From NCBI GenBank assembly GCA_026826555.1, contig JAKSZT010053883.1:23972355-24036354 (forward strand): 64,000 nucleotides of DNA, in the 5' to 3' direction. The position numbers and the translations under genes were made by a program. Shown in pieces: positions 12,190-23,900 of this stretch; position 1 is the stretch's first letter; every line of letters starts with the position of its first letter. This DNA is from Tolypeutes matacus (Eukaryota; Chordata; Mammalia; Cingulata; Chlamyphoridae). The notes below the pieces were generated by a model that saw only the letters and a program-made list of their open reading frames with translations, was not told the DNA's origin and ran no database searches.

Positions 12190-12530
12190 GTCAACTCAGA
12201 AGGGCATCAAGGGTTATACCTAAGAGCTTGGGTTTTAACTCAAAGGCAACGGGGAGCCATGGAGGGTTTGGGGTTCTTTTTCTATGTGTTTGCTTGTTTG
12301 TTGTCATGGAGGACAAGGCTGAATCCATGCTTTATAGTGACCTTTGAGTAGGGACAGCACAGCCTCAGCACAGGACAGGGCCCACTCATGATGCAGTGGT
12401 CACTGGGAGATGACGGTGGCCTGGTCCTGGTCCACATCTGGGACTGGAGAGAAAGAGTCAGTTCCTATCACAAGGCAGAAGGTGGAATCAATGGGACTTG
12501 GTGACGCTGTCATGAGAAGGGTAAGGAGAA
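12190..12530 (+). mobile_element. Unnamed ancient mammalian interspersed repeat
   Basis: Resembles a common old repeat that carries 'ggcaacggggagccatggag', then a 'cagtggtcactgggagatgacggtgg'-like block and 'gggacttggtgacgctgtc'. I recognise the sequence style but cannot name the family. Confidence 0.4.
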
Positions 12531-12569
12531 GAGAGCAGACATTAACTAGCATTCACAACTTTGTGAGCT

Positions 12570-12780
12570 TGGAACAAGACCCTTCCCTGGTTGAGTCTTC
12601 AAATGAGACCACAGCCCTGATGATACTTTGCAGCCTTGTGAGAGCCCTTGAACCAGAAGACCCAGCTAAGCCATACCTGGATTCCTGACCTGCAGAAACT
12701 GAGATAGTAAGTGCGGGTTCTTTGAGGCAGCTACGCTTTGGGATGACAATTGACAAGAGATAACTAATATGATCTGTTTC
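12570..12780 (+). mobile_element. MLT1-type LTR, 3' part
   Basis: Contains 'tgcagccttgtgagagccct', 'cccagctaagccatacctgg', 'ttcctgacctgcagaaactg' and 'gacaagagataactaatatg'. This is the R/U5 end of an MLT1-class LTR on the + strand. Confidence 0.7.
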
Positions 12781-13264
12781 CAAATTGGCTCCCCAACTGG
12801 ACCTCTAGGAACTCAGGGCAGGACTCTTTTCTGAATCATCTGTATTGCAAGTACCTGGAACAGAGTCTAGGAACATGGATGAATGTTGTTAAGGGAATGC
12901 ATAAGCCAATTCATTGCCACCTCCACGCGTTTGTGCATGCCAGCCCCACCTGCAGTGCCTCCCATGCCTTTCCTGTGAGAACCTTGTGCATCCACAGCTG
13001 CCTCCTAGGGAAGGAATAGCTGTATGCCTCTGCTCACTATTTGCCTTTGGAGTCCAGACACACACAATGTGAGGTGCATTCCCAGAGAACCAGGGCCTGC
13101 CTCACTGCACCTCACCACAGAGCGCCTGGCCCTGTGTGACACAAAAAAACGCTCAGTACCCAGCCAAACTGAACTTGACCCTCCAGCCTCAGCCACCATG
13201 AGTCAATGGCAAACCCCACCACTGGTGCCTGTAGTCCCAGCTCCTCTGGACATATAAACCCCAT

Positions 13265-13450
13265 ATTCTGCCTCCTCAGACCAGGGAAAGTGCAGGGACT
13301 CTGGGTCAAACAGACCTGCGTTCAAATCCCCCAGTTCATCTCTCAGAGGCTCAGACTCCCCTCCAGAAAAGTGGGGGCAGGATTGAGGGGGTGAAGTGCC
13401 TACAAGGCCCTGGCACACAGTGGGTGCTCAGTGAGCATCAGCACCCCAAA
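13265..13450 (+). mobile_element. MIR SINE
   Basis: Forward MIR: 'gcagggactctgggtcaaac', 'cctgcgttcaaatccc', then 'aggccctggcacacagtggg'. Confidence 0.8.
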
Positions 13451-13974
13451 AGAGTGGGCAGACTCTGTAAATTGCATCCAATCCAGAGCCAAGGGTTCTA
13501 AGGAGCTTTGGAATGAACCCTCTATCCAAGTCACCTCCAACTACTGCTCATCTCCCCAATTCTTCCTCCACCCCACCGTGGCCCCAGCAGGCCTCGAGTG
13601 CACCTCATCCCGACTTCCCCTAACATAATTTGTCAGGTTTTTGGTAGATTTTCACACAGCCACACTTTAAATCCATTATATAAAACATATCTTCCAGGCT
13701 GTTCAAATTCCAATTTTGTATTCTCCCCAATGGAAAAGGTTAAACATTAAACAAGCCACATTGGACATGAAAAGGAGGTGAGGAATCGGTTTAAGGAGCA
13801 GATGGAATTACAGCGTTCTCCTTTCAATGAGCACATGCTTTTCCAGGGCAGCAAGGCCCACAGTGGTGCTCTGTCCTCCCCACGGCCTCAGAAGTGTGTG
13901 ATGCAGGAGCTTGGCCAGGTCCACTCCTCCCAGAGGAAGGATGTGAGTTCTGCTTACAGAGTGTCTCCATCCTT

Positions 13975-14110
13975 GGGCCCTGACCCCAGCCCTGAGCCGT
14001 CAAGAGTATCATCAGCCCCATTGTACAGATGGGGATACATGAACACTGAGAGGTGATGGTGCTAGAAAGAGGTGGGGCTGGGATTTGAACCCAGGTCTGG
14101 CTGGTTCTGA
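13975..14110 (-). mobile_element. MIR SINE fragment
   Basis: Reverse MIR core: 'cagccccattgtacagatgg', 'aacactgagaggtgatggtg' and 'gctgggatttgaacccaggt'. Confidence 0.8.
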
Positions 14111-15124
14111 GACCCTGACTCATTTCTTCCCACTCTCCTGCCCCCCGGGTCCACGGGAGGATTCCAGTGGGAAAGGTGAGCAGAGAAGTCTGTCCAATGC
14201 AGGTGGATGCTCACCAGACTCTGGGTTTAACCTTGGGTCCAGAGGCTTTAAGTGCAGAGAGCTAAACAAACATCAATCAATCAGTGCAATTAGCTGCAGG
14301 ATGTCCTCAGACCACAGTGATACAGGAATGGATTTTGAAATGCTCTGTCTCATCGCTCCAGGAGCAGCATAGTGCCCCTGGCCTGGGCCAAGCACCACAT
14401 CCCCGGCTGCTCCTGGTGAGAAGGGGGAGCTCAAAGAGATGAGGCACCATGCTGATCTGGAAAAGCAGCTTCACCTGGATGTGTGTGGTCTTACACTATA
14501 AAACCAGGGCCGTGAGCAGCCTCTCTGCTCACTGCAGACGCGCGAGCGGCATAACCTTCCCGCAGCCTGAAGCTCGGGATGCTCAGACAAGCCTCCTGGT
14601 GATGACAGGGCTGCCTGGGCTGAGTGAGGAACTTTGGAATGAACCATTTCTCCGACCCCAGTGCCCGGGTCACAGAAAAACCACCGAGAGGCCTGAGCCC
14701 CCAGGATCCTCCACCTGTTAATGCTTGTCCCCCGGTGACCTGGGAAGAAGCATGGGGTGGGACTTGGGGTCACGAAAGACCTCCGTGAAGTTCTTTAAAC
14801 TGCACAGCCCCCTCCACAGGCACATGCGTGATGATGGCTGTGAGAGGAGCCCAGACACCTGCACGGCCCAGGTGCATCTGCCCACACGCTGGAGAAGGAC
14901 CGGGCAGCAGGGCTGAGCGAGCTTGGGTGCCCACAAGAATAAATGCACGGAGGAAACTGATGGAAGAACTAATCCCCACCTGAGTGAATGCACAGGTCCT
15001 GAATGGATGGGTGGAGTGAATGAGAGCAGGAACGAATGAAACACCAAGGAATAAAAGACCTGCGAGAGCGAGGCAAGCTCAAGGGCCCATGGAGCTGTCA
15101 CACTCATCCGTGCCCTGCCCTGTG
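14111..15124. other. No gene seen; includes AT-richer block near 14.25 kb
   Basis: Unique DNA. A short block at about 14240-14350 ('aacaaacatcaatcaatcag', 'gtgcaattagctgcagg') stands out as AT-richer and possibly constrained. Nothing codes. Confidence 0.4.
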
Positions 15125-15245
15125 CAAGAGCCGCCATTGTGAACCTCCTCTCCTAGGGGAGGGCTGTGATGCACAGAGAGGTTAGGTGACTTGTCCCACG
15201 TCACCCAGCTCAGGGGGACAGAGCCGGGGTCTGGGTCCAGGCCGC
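15125..15245 (-). mobile_element. MIR SINE fragment
   Basis: Reverse MIR: 'cacagagaggttaggtgact', 'tgtcccacgtcacccagctc' and a diverged end. Confidence 0.7.
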
Positions 15246-15639
15246 CTGGCCGCAGGCCCCACAGCCCGCCCCCACCTGCTTTCCCAGGTCTGCTTGGGCC
15301 CCGGGGGCCAAGGTCCAGGCTTATCGGGAGACTTGGTCGCCTCCATTTCCAGCTGACATGTGAGATGAACTTAATAAAATCCAGCTCTTTGAGTCAGAAG
15401 AAACCTCACAAAATCCTTCTAAATGGCTGTAAATGTCCCAGTGCTCAGTTTCACCATGAAATCGCCCCATTGTGGGGAGGGCTGGGGGCTGGCTGGCAGC
15501 GGGTCATGCCTTTTCTAATGATTGTATCTCATGTACTTCACTTTGCTCAACATACCTGGCCCTGCCTGGCCCGTGGCTCCCAGGGGCCCGGGCATGCTCT
15601 GTCCCCAGCCAAGGAGGGGCGCCAGGAGGGTGGGCTCCT

Positions 15640-15910
15640 CCCAGGAGCCTCCTGAGCCACCCACGGCCCCTATGGGCCTCCTCCCGCCCTCCTGGATGGA
15701 GGCACTCAGGCCCCCTGCCCCCACGGGTGCCTCCAGCGTCATTTCTACGTCCTGACACTCCCAGGACACCACTGCCACTCCCCAAGGGCTCCACCCATCT
15801 CCCGGCTCCCAGGTCTCTGCACATGCTGCTCCCCAACCTGGGACCCCCTCCCACCGCATCTTCACTACAGAAATCCACTCATCCCCCAAAGCCTAGGAAA
15901 GACATGGAGG
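15640..15910 (+). mobile_element. Probable L2 fragment
   Basis: Contains 'caggtctctgcacatgctgc' followed by 'atccactcatcccccaaagc', as in L2 3' ends, in very GC-rich DNA. Weak. Confidence 0.4.
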
Positions 15911-17581
15911 GAGGGGAGGGGAGTTGACCTGCTCCTGCTATGTGCCCAAGCAGGACAGCTGACCCACAGACCAGGTTTCCTGCCCCCACGCCCACCCTGC
16001 TCTGGGCATCCCCCCAACCCCTGAGAAGGGACATCACTCCTTTCCTGCTCCCACAGGGCACAAAACATCTTTCCTCCCTGTCATTTCCTGTCTGCCTGTC
16101 CCTAACCTGATGGGTCCCTCCTCCAGGAGAGGAGCAGATCGCAGGCATCTCTGGCTCGCTTTGGTGAGCTCAAGTGGGTCGAAGTGAGTAGAGTGGTGCC
16201 ACTGTGTCCCCACAGCCTGTTGTCTGGTTCTGCCCTGGAGGGAGGCAGACTCCTCTGGCCAAGGCCCAGGCTGTGTTTGGTCAGCTCAGACCTCTGTGTT
16301 GGTGTCAGGCTCACTTCTTTACACCTTCAGCTCCTTGAGGAGGGAGAGGCCTGGGAGAGAAGCTGGGTGGTCTCATGGGGGCAGTTGAGGCTCAGCAGCA
16401 GGCAGATCTGCCCCCCAGTGGGTCAGTTTTCCCTGTCAGAGGGTGAGCTCCCCATCCCTAGAAGAGGTGACATTACTACAGGCCAGTGGAGAGGGGGCAT
16501 CCTGCACGGCGGGAGGAGGCGGACCACGGCCCTGGGCTAGGACCTCCTTCTGACATGTCTGCTTCAACTCTGCATTTCTCTGAATAGATTCTGTAATTCC
16601 AAGGCTCTCACAAGCTGAGGGTGTAGTTCCAAGTCCTCTAGAGACTTTCTTTAATCCTGAGATTCGTGGGACTGGGTGTATGAATGATTCTGTGAGTCTA
16701 TAACTTTAAAAATCTGTGAAAGGGACAAGATGCTCAGATTCTGCCATTCAAAGGTTTTTTTTGAAAGCATCTTTGAGTCTTTGAAAGATGCTCTAATTCC
16801 AAGATTCTGAGTCCCCAATACCGTGAAAGGAACTGACATTTGAACATCTCCAACTGTGTGAGAGAAGGAAGGTTCTAAGACCCTCCCCCTCCCATCTCAG
16901 CCTCTGGAGGACACTGAGCTCTCCAAAGCCCAGCATTAAAACGTGGAGTCCCTGGGAGCCCAGGTTCCACCCACAGCCCCCTTCCCCGTCCTCACCCGGC
17001 TCACCCCAATCTTCCTCCCAGGACCCGGGGCCCTCAGGGATGAGCCGATGAACCAACCACCCAGAAGCCCCTCCCCGCCCCCACCTGGTGAACCTGAGCA
17101 GAGACAGACCCTTCCCAGGAAGGCCTGGGTCCTCGACACAGTTTACAAATGGTCTCCTGACTCCCCTGGGGACACCCTTCTCTCCCAGCCTGGAGAATCG
17201 GGGCTGGGACCCCTCCCACTTCCCTCCTCCTGCCCCTCCCCTGCGACCCCCAGACCCACAAACACGTGCTGAGTGGGGTAAAGGGGCCTCGAAGCCCCGA
17301 GCGGCACAGCCAGGAGGCAGCGCCTGGGCAGAGGTGCCCCCAGGTGACGGCCGCACGGCCTTTTCCTGCTGTGTTAATTCTGAGGGGCGCGATGTGGACA
17401 GGCTGCTGCGCGGAACTTTTCTGGTGCATCCTGCTCAGTGCAAACAGCTTAGGGACAGGAGGCCAGACGTCCCGCTTTCATTTCAGTTCTGTTTGGTTTT
17501 CGTGTTTGCCTCACCCTCTTCCACCGTGGAGGCCTTTTCATATATTTCATTGTTTAATCTGTTGCTCTCTCAGTGGGCTCT
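15911..17581. other. No gene seen; GC-rich unique DNA up to assembly gap
   Basis: Frames of 118-200 aa overlap on both strands at 16.18-17.69 kb. One of them runs straight through the N gap, so it cannot be trusted. No exon is supported. Confidence 0.5.
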
Positions 17582-17591
17582 NNNNNNNNNN
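17582..17591. other. Assembly gap (10 N)
   Basis: Ten N. A fixed-length gap of this kind is usually a placeholder, so true distance and local order are not assured. Confidence 0.99.
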
Positions 17592-17959
17592 GGGGTCCTG
17601 GCGCATCCTCCCCACCTGCCTGCCCTGGTTCCCCTCATACCACTCTCTAGACCTGCCCACTGCAGACCCCAGACCCCAGCCCCTCACTGAATAGGGCAGC
17701 AGCTTGCACTTTACAAGGAGAGCGGAACACACAGGAAGGGGCTATGGGAGGCACTGCAAGCCCCACACGGGGGAAATGGGAATGGACATGTTTTGACCTG
17801 CTCAGAGCTTTTGTTGAGGGAGGAAAGGACAGTTCTTCATTTTGGAGGAAAAAGTGTCTCTTCGTTGACGCTCTGATGGAAACCTGCTGGTCTGAGACAC
17901 GGGCACCGGGCCCAGATCCAGCTGGCACAGCAGTGAATATGCAGGTTCCACGAGGCCCC

Positions 17960-18160
17960 ACGCCCCGTGCTCTGGACTTCACATACATGTCTCATTTCAG
18001 ACTCTCACTATCCATGGAAGAAGGAATTAGTCTCCCATTTCCTAGGGGAGGAACCTGGCACCCAGGAGGTACAGGCACATGCCCAAGTCACCTAGCAGGA
18101 CACACACCAAAGTCTTTGGATTGCAGAGCCAGTGTTCTCCCCGCGGTGCCTGAGGACCTG
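17960..18160 (-). mobile_element. MIR SINE, diverged
   Basis: Reverse MIR: 'atgtctcatttcagactctc', 'cccatttcctaggggaggaa', then 'catgcccaagtcacctagca'. Confidence 0.55.
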
Positions 18161-18279
18161 TTTGGGGCCCCTTGGTCATCTCTACTTGGGCTTCCCAACA
18201 CCACACCTCCACCCCCCACAGGCTGTGGCTATATTTGTGTTGGGAGAGATGGGCCCCAAGCATCCCTGCATGTTCTTAC

Positions 18280-18715
18280 TGAGTGTTCCAAATTGCAAGG
18301 CCTAACTGTTCCTTGATTCTGAGCAGTTTCTTTGCAGTTAAGCGGGTTAAGGTGGTCACCAGGTGAGCTGGGGAGGGGGACCTAGCTTGCTTGCCGTTTG
18401 CTATAAAAGGTGCTGAGCCCTTGGCCCTGGGTTCCTCAGCTGCAGTGCAGCCTACTGTGTGCACAGTCACCACCTGGATCCGTTGCTGCTCCCAGTGGAA
18501 CCTGGGGGCAGGGGAACCGGCCCCCTATGCGGATGCCCTTGCTGTTTGCCATGCTGGGAGTAATAACCTTTCTGCTCTGCTCTCAGCTCCCATGGAGTTG
18601 TGGCAGGCCCACCTGCTGGCATGCTTGCTTGGGCACCTCTCCTTCAGAACCTTGTTTCTCCTCGCCATCCCCTATGAGGTTGGAGTTTGTCCCTGACATT
18701 GGCTTAGAGACATTT
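18280..18715 (+). promoter_or_regulatory. TATA-containing, possibly LTR-derived block
   Basis: A consensus TATA element lies at about 18400 ('gctataaaaggtgctgagc'). About 160 bp downstream is 'ggagtaataacctttctgct', which resembles a decayed polyadenylation region of an ERV LTR. Terminal TG/CA ends and a target duplication were not found. It may be an old LTR or chance. Confidence 0.3.
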
Positions 18716-19294
18716 TCTACCTGATTTGGGGACAAAGAACTTGGCCATTTGCAAATAGGAACAAGGGAGAGTGGGGAATAGGAAGATACTTCCTTGGGGA
18801 TGTCCTTCTCAGCCTCCAACCCCCTCAACAGTCAGGTCTGGGCTGCCATCCCCCAGTCTGGCAAAGCCTCTGGATGGCCTGAGGTCAGCGAGACCTGAGA
18901 GGAGGCCACCTGGTATCTTCCCACACACATGCTGGAATGAGGGGTCCAGGAGGGTGGCCCAGCTGGAAAAGGGATTTGCTCCTCCTTTCAAGAGTCTTTG
19001 GTGGCAGGGGAAATTTAAAGGGGTGAAATATTGTCCATGAGATTCAAGTGACAGGGATGGAACGAGCTGTCTGTGGCCACACCTGCACCCCACTTCCAGT
19101 ACTGGGGACTGGAGGTCCCTCGTTCCTGGACCAGGGAGCCCCTTCTGCAGCTGCTGTCCCAGGGCCCCCACCTTCAAAACTCACCACTCCAAAGCCTTCA
19201 AGTTCGTCAGCTGGCTCTCCAGGGCCCATGACACAGCTGGGGAAGCTAAGGCTTAGAGACCCGACAGTAGCAAGGAGGGAATGGAAATAGCAAC
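18716..19294. other. No gene seen
   Basis: GC-rich unique DNA with overlapping frames on both strands and no recognisable product. Confidence 0.45.
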
Positions 19295-19525
19295 AGACTA
19301 GCTCCAAATTCCAGCTCCACCTTGAATGTCTTGGGCAGGTCCCTGCATGCCTCTGAGTTTCTGATTCACATCTGTAAAATGTTCACCACACCTAGCCCTG
19401 GGCCCTGCACACATCTGTCTGCCTTGGTTCCCCCATCTGTAAAATGGTTCTGTAAAACAGATCACTGTGTCGTTTAGATTAGAAAATGCACGTAAAGGAC
19501 CTAGCACATAGAAGGTGTCCAAGAA
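19295..19525 (+). mobile_element. MIR SINE
   Basis: Forward MIR: 'gtcttgggcaggtccctgca', 'cacatctgtaaaatg', a second 'ccccatctgtaaaatggttc', then 'cctagcacatagaaggtgtc'. The repeated 'ctgtaaaatg' segment suggests an internal duplication or two overlapping copies. Confidence 0.7.
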
Positions 19526-19789
19526 ACTGTAGCTCAATACAGAACCAAGCCTGTCTTGGCCCAAATCCCAAATCTTGCATCCCCCGTGAACAGAGCGGCC
19601 CCTCCCCAGACCAACACGCACTGATGCCCCCCAGGCTCTGGTGGTCGAGCCTCCCAGCCACGCAGGGGCTTCTGAAGAGGGGGCAGCAGCAGCCTGTCAG
19701 CAGAAAGCCTGCTCCCATCTCAACTGCACTCACATTTGAAACAGCTGTGGCGCCTGGTTCTCCGTCCATTTTTCACAGTGCATTGGTCC

Positions 19790-20060
19790 AGGAGATAACC
19801 ATGTAATTAAAAGAGGACAAAGACAAAACAATCCCCTTAGCGGACTGTCCCAACTTCCCTTCCCTGTAAATCCATTAATGAACTGTAATTGCAAAGAGAA
19901 ACCACTCATTGAAATCTGGTAACCGATTCAGTGGTGGAGCCAAGAGACTCCCGTTGTAGTCATAGTCCAAGGCCTGAGGAAGGAAAGAAAGAATCCTAAT
20001 TAGTTTAATCCTGTTTATCTACACAAAAATAAATAAAAAGCACAGACATATCGGTTACAA
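19790..20060. promoter_or_regulatory. Candidate conserved non-coding block
   Basis: AT-rich, repeat-free block inside GC-rich DNA. It holds several homeodomain-type cores: 'catgtaattaaaag', 'tccattaatgaactgtaat' and 'tcctaattagtttaatcc'. No frame is open. Enhancer function is inference. Confidence 0.4.
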
Positions 20061-20899
20061 AGTAACTTGCCGTCTGCCAGCAGACTGTGGCTGCCCTGGG
20101 GAGCTGCTGCTTGTCCTTCTTTCCAGGACTTGTTTATAACCTTCTGTTCATCAAACCTAGAGCAGAGAGAGGCGTGGAAATTGCATGGAGAGGTGATTTC
20201 ATGAGGCCGTGGAGCAGACGTGGGAAGAATTGGGATAAGTTAGCAGGAAGAGTTTGGAATGAGACCCAGAGATGCCACCTCCTGCTTTCCTCAGAGTCTA
20301 CCAAGACGGTTCCTTCAGAACTACCCACCTCACCCCCCATGAAGGCAGGCACGCCTGTGAGGACTGAGTCAGGTTCACTAGAAGCAGAGCCTGAGGTAAA
20401 TATTTGTGTACATGGGGTTTTGTTTTTGTTTTTGTTTTTTGAGGGAGAGCCCTCAGGAGAAGGGGAGTGAGGGAAACAGAGCAGTAAAAAGGCAGGAAGG
20501 GACGTGAGTTCAGCCTGAGTCTAACCTCCACCTGACCCACAGGGAGCACCAGAGCTTCAAGAGGAGCACAGAGTTGTCCCACCTTGGAGCAAAAGGGTGT
20601 CCTTTTGTACCCTGGTGTCCATCAGGCTTTTCTAGCTAGTCAGCAGAGTCCTTTAGCAGAGGACAAGGCTCTGGAAAAGGGTGCAGCCATGAGCTGTTAG
20701 CAGCCAACAGAGCTGGAGAGATGGGTGCACTCGCCTGGCCAAAGGGGTCCAGGATGCGGCACCAGCTTCCATGCCCATTTCTGACCGTACCCATCCCGGA
20801 CATCTGAGCTCAGCCACGGTGACATCCTCTGCATTTTCCTTGGGGAACCATTGCTCAGCCCTGCCAGTCCTTGGCAGCTTTGCAGAAATCCCTCCGCCC
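20061..20899. other. No gene seen; holds a (GTTTTT) stretch
   Basis: Unique sequence with 'gttttgtttttgtttttg' at about 20416-20440. No supported exon. Confidence 0.45.
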
Positions 20900-21262
20900 C
20901 CGGATCCAGGGGTGGGCTGAGCTCCAGACCTGGCCAATCAGATCTTACATCCTCCTGGACACAGTGATTGCTTCAGAGAAGACCCAATCAGAGCCACGGG
21001 GACTGAATTGTGGGAAATTCCACACACTGGGAGCCTGCAGGGTGTGGATATGGAGCTGTGGGGCCATCTTGAGGAGAAGACCTTCTGGGTAGGAGGCCAT
21101 CGTGGTGGACACCAGAGGCATGAAAGGAAGAGACAGAAGGAGACCTGATGACATCGCTGAGCCCAGCACCACCCCCCGAGATTCACTCATGTGATCCCAT
21201 CTACTCCCATCTTTGCTTAAGCTGGTTGGTTTCTGTCACTTGCAACCAAGAGCCCTAACTCA
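20900..21262 (+). mobile_element. Old ERVL-like LTR fragment
   Basis: Resembles a mammalian LTR family with two 'ccaatcaga'-type motifs ('tggccaatcagatcttacat' and 'agacccaatcagagccacgg'). It ends in 'tttgcttaagctggttggtt' and 'tctgtcacttgcaaccaaga'. I am confident of the family style but not of the name. Confidence 0.6.
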
Positions 21263-22284
21263 CCCCATTCTAAACCATGGCACCCGTGGTCCAGTCTCTT
21301 GGGCTCTTGACCCTGGAGCTTTTTCCACCAGCTGCATCGTGCACTCGCCTTTGTACCATGAGACCCCTTGGGCAGGGAATCCTTCATCCCCACCCCCATG
21401 TGATGGAGTCCTGGGTGTACACACATCCATTAATTTGTGGCTTTCATGGAAAATTCTGAGGCTGGTCCCCAGAAACCCCTAGACCCCCAACTCTCTGCAG
21501 CTCAGACCGGCCTGGGGACCAAGCCAGGCATGACCAGGACGGAGGGCACAAGTGCAGCTCTGGCTCACCAGCCCTAAGCCTCTGAGCTGCAGCCTCCCCC
21601 ACCCTGTGCCCCATGGTCCCTCCCTGGCACTGAGCTCTGATCACTTTCCTCTTCCCAGTCCCTCTCACCTTTTATCCTCCTCTGACCCTGCTTGACGGGA
21701 CCCTCGCTCCCTGCCTGGCCCCCACCAGCCAATTCCTTTAGGGTCCAACCCTGCCCCTCTGCCCACAAGCACTGGCTGGGGCCAAGCTCCCTGCTGGATT
21801 GTTCCCCCATGGCCAGTACAGCCCTCTGCTGGCCTCCAAGCCTGCTGACCGCCTGGGAGAGGGTAGGGGAAGAGAAAGGTCACCGCTGTGTGCCCAGGGC
21901 GTTGTCAGCACGGGCAGCCATGCTGGGTGCTTGTTAACAACGGCCTTGGCGTTAGACTGACTCTTCTGCTGTAGGGGGCTGACTGGCTTGGCAGGTGAGT
22001 TGTTTCCTTATTCCCACTTTCCTGGCCCTCATCCGCTGGGGGCTTCTGCAATAGGGCTGCAGCAGGTGGAGCCCCTCATCTTCCTCTTACTGAGCATTCT
22101 AGACTGGAGGGGATTCTGTGGGCAGACTCCACCCCCACACACACCCACTTCCTTCCTCGAGCCCCTCCCCCTCTGAGACTCTTCCAGACTTTAAGAGATG
22201 AAGCAGCCTCATTGCTCAGGCTCCTTAGCAGACAGGCTGGGGGTGGGGGGTGAGGGCAAAGAGGAGGGGGCGCAGCAGAGCCTG
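21263..22284. other. No gene seen; GC-rich unique DNA
   Basis: Overlapping frames on both strands up to about 82 aa. No repeat or exon recognised. Confidence 0.45.
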
Positions 22285-22500
22285 ATAGTAATAAATATCT
22301 GCTTAGCACTTTACACTTTACAGTTTATACCCATATACTGGGCTTTCTCTTTTCTTTTTTTATCACCCAGGACCCCAATTGAACTTTACAACAGCCTGTG
22401 GCATTGGGTTTCTATTAGAATTGTCCTTATTTAAGGCCGTGGATAAGTATGCAGAGAGGGAAAGTGACTTCCTCAAGGTCGGATGGCTTGTGGGAGCCAG
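22285..22500 (-). mobile_element. MIR SINE, interrupted
   Basis: Reverse MIR: 'tgcttagcactttacacttt', a T-rich insertion, then 'gaactttacaacagcctgtg' and 'agagagggaaagtgacttcc'. Confidence 0.65.
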
Positions 22501-22514
22501 GACAGCAACCCCAG

Positions 22515-22720
22515 TGCTAATAAAAGCAGCCACCTTTTCCGAGCTCCTGTCACGTGCTGAGACCGTTAACTGCAGGACAAGGTGCTTCCTCCTTAAAACA
22601 ACCCTGTGAGACAGAGTATATTATCCCCACTTTACAGACAAAAGACTGAGCCCAGACAGGTTGAGATACTTTCTCAAGTCACACAGCCAGAACTCTCTCA
22701 TCCCCAGACCCTTCTCTTTC
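22515..22720 (-). mobile_element. MIR SINE
   Basis: Reverse MIR: 'gagctcctgtcacgtgctga', 'aaaacaaccctgtgagacag', 'ccccactttacagacaaaag' and 'ctcaagtcacacagccag'. It is tandem with the preceding MIR. Confidence 0.85.
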
Positions 22721-23204
22721 CACACTGAGCTGGAATTGGGGTCTTCCAGGGAAATACCAACCTTCAGAGGATGGGTCCTCGGCCTCAGATAAAGGCATTC
22801 TACCCACACCCCTATCCCCTGGAGCCCCAGGGTCAGTGTGGGGCTGAGGGCAGAGCTGGCGGTGCTGAGGCAGGATTCCAGGCCACGAGGATCAGGCAGG
22901 CAGATGAGACGAAGACCCCACTCCAGGTTGAGTGCTGGTCCTTGATCGGCCACTCGTTTACTGGGGAACCCAGAGAAACCACTTCCTCTCTCCAGACCCC
23001 CATTTCAGAGGCTTCTAGAACTCGGGGAGCAGCTTGGATGGCCTCTGAGACCCCGTCTTTCTGCTCAGGCTGTTACTGTACTCATGGTGGGGAGGAGGCA
23101 GGGGCAGGGATCTATCAGGAGTGGATCTTCCATGCTCTGCAGTCTCACCTCCTTCCTGACCCCAAGGCCCTTCCTTCCATCTCTCCATTCCAACTGGAAA
23201 GGAA

Positions 23205-23395
23205 GTGAATTGGGTAATTATTGAGCACTTGCTATATGCCAGATAGAGACATCACGGTGTTCAATCAGCCCATCCCCTGTTTGTTGGTATCCTCGTTTCA
23301 CAGAAGAGGAAACTAAGGCTGAGAGAGGTTGAATGAGAAGTCCATGCATACCAGCTAGGAAGTAGCAAGGCTGGAGTTTGAGCCCAGGCGCCATG
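23205..23395 (-). mobile_element. MIR SINE
   Basis: Reverse MIR with full consensus order: 'attgagcacttgctatatgc', 'tcgtttcacagaagaggaaa', 'ctaaggctgagagaggttga' and 'ctggagtttgagcccaggc'. Confidence 0.9.
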
Positions 23396-23439
23396 ATCCC
23401 GGTTGCCGTGGGAGAGTCTCATCTCCCCTCTAAAAGTAA

Positions 23440-23600
23440 GCGCAGAGGCCGCTTGTTGAGCCCCTTGTGAGCCCAGCATGATGCCCCAGACATTACATGC
23501 ACAGAGTCACTTATGGCAGCCCTGGGGAGTGGGTGCAATTACCCCTACCTGCCACAGCACGGAACTGAGGCTGAGAGGCACCATCTCCACCATGGTGGAG
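23440..23600 (-). mobile_element. MIR SINE
   Basis: Reverse MIR: 'cagacattacatgcacagag', 'tggcagccctggggagtggg' and 'cggaactgaggctgagaggc'. Confidence 0.7.
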
Positions 23601-23614
23601 GTGTCCAGGAGGGT

Positions 23615-23815
23615 GACAGTCCTTCTGTGGTGGGCTTGCATCTCAGATCCCCTTCTTTGCTGTGTGACCTGGGGCAAGTCGCTTAACCTCTCTGGGTGTC
23701 TGTATCCTCATCTGTAGAATGGGGTCAATACCGTAGGGCTGCTGTGAGGACTAAATATGAGCGTGCGCGTCAATCCCTTGGCGCAGTGCCTGGCTCCCAG
23801 CAAGCACACAGGCAG
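23615..23815 (+). mobile_element. MIR SINE
   Basis: Forward MIR: 'ctgtgtgacctggggcaagt', 'cgcttaacctctctgggtgt', 'ctcatctgtagaatggggtc' and 'ggcgcagtgcctggctccca'. It follows the preceding MIR in opposite orientation. Confidence 0.9.
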
Positions 23816-23819
23816 TCTC

Positions 23820-23900
23820 AACTGGCATTATCTTTATGTGCTAGGCTCTGTGCTAGGGACGTTTCATATATTACTTCATTAAATCTCTTCTCTCTACTAT
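23820..23900 (-). mobile_element. MIR SINE fragment
   Basis: Reverse MIR 3' end: 'gtgctaggctctgtgctagg', then 'cattaaatctcttc'. Confidence 0.7.

Noticed and set aside
16793..17690. Frames of 187 and 200 aa near the N gap
   Set aside because: Opposite-strand overlap, Pro/Gly/Arg-rich readings, and one runs through the N run.
23205..23900. Possible CRISPR-like or tandem array because similar words recur
   Set aside because: The recurring words are MIR core motifs in different orientations, with no regular spacing. CRISPR is not expected in a mammal.
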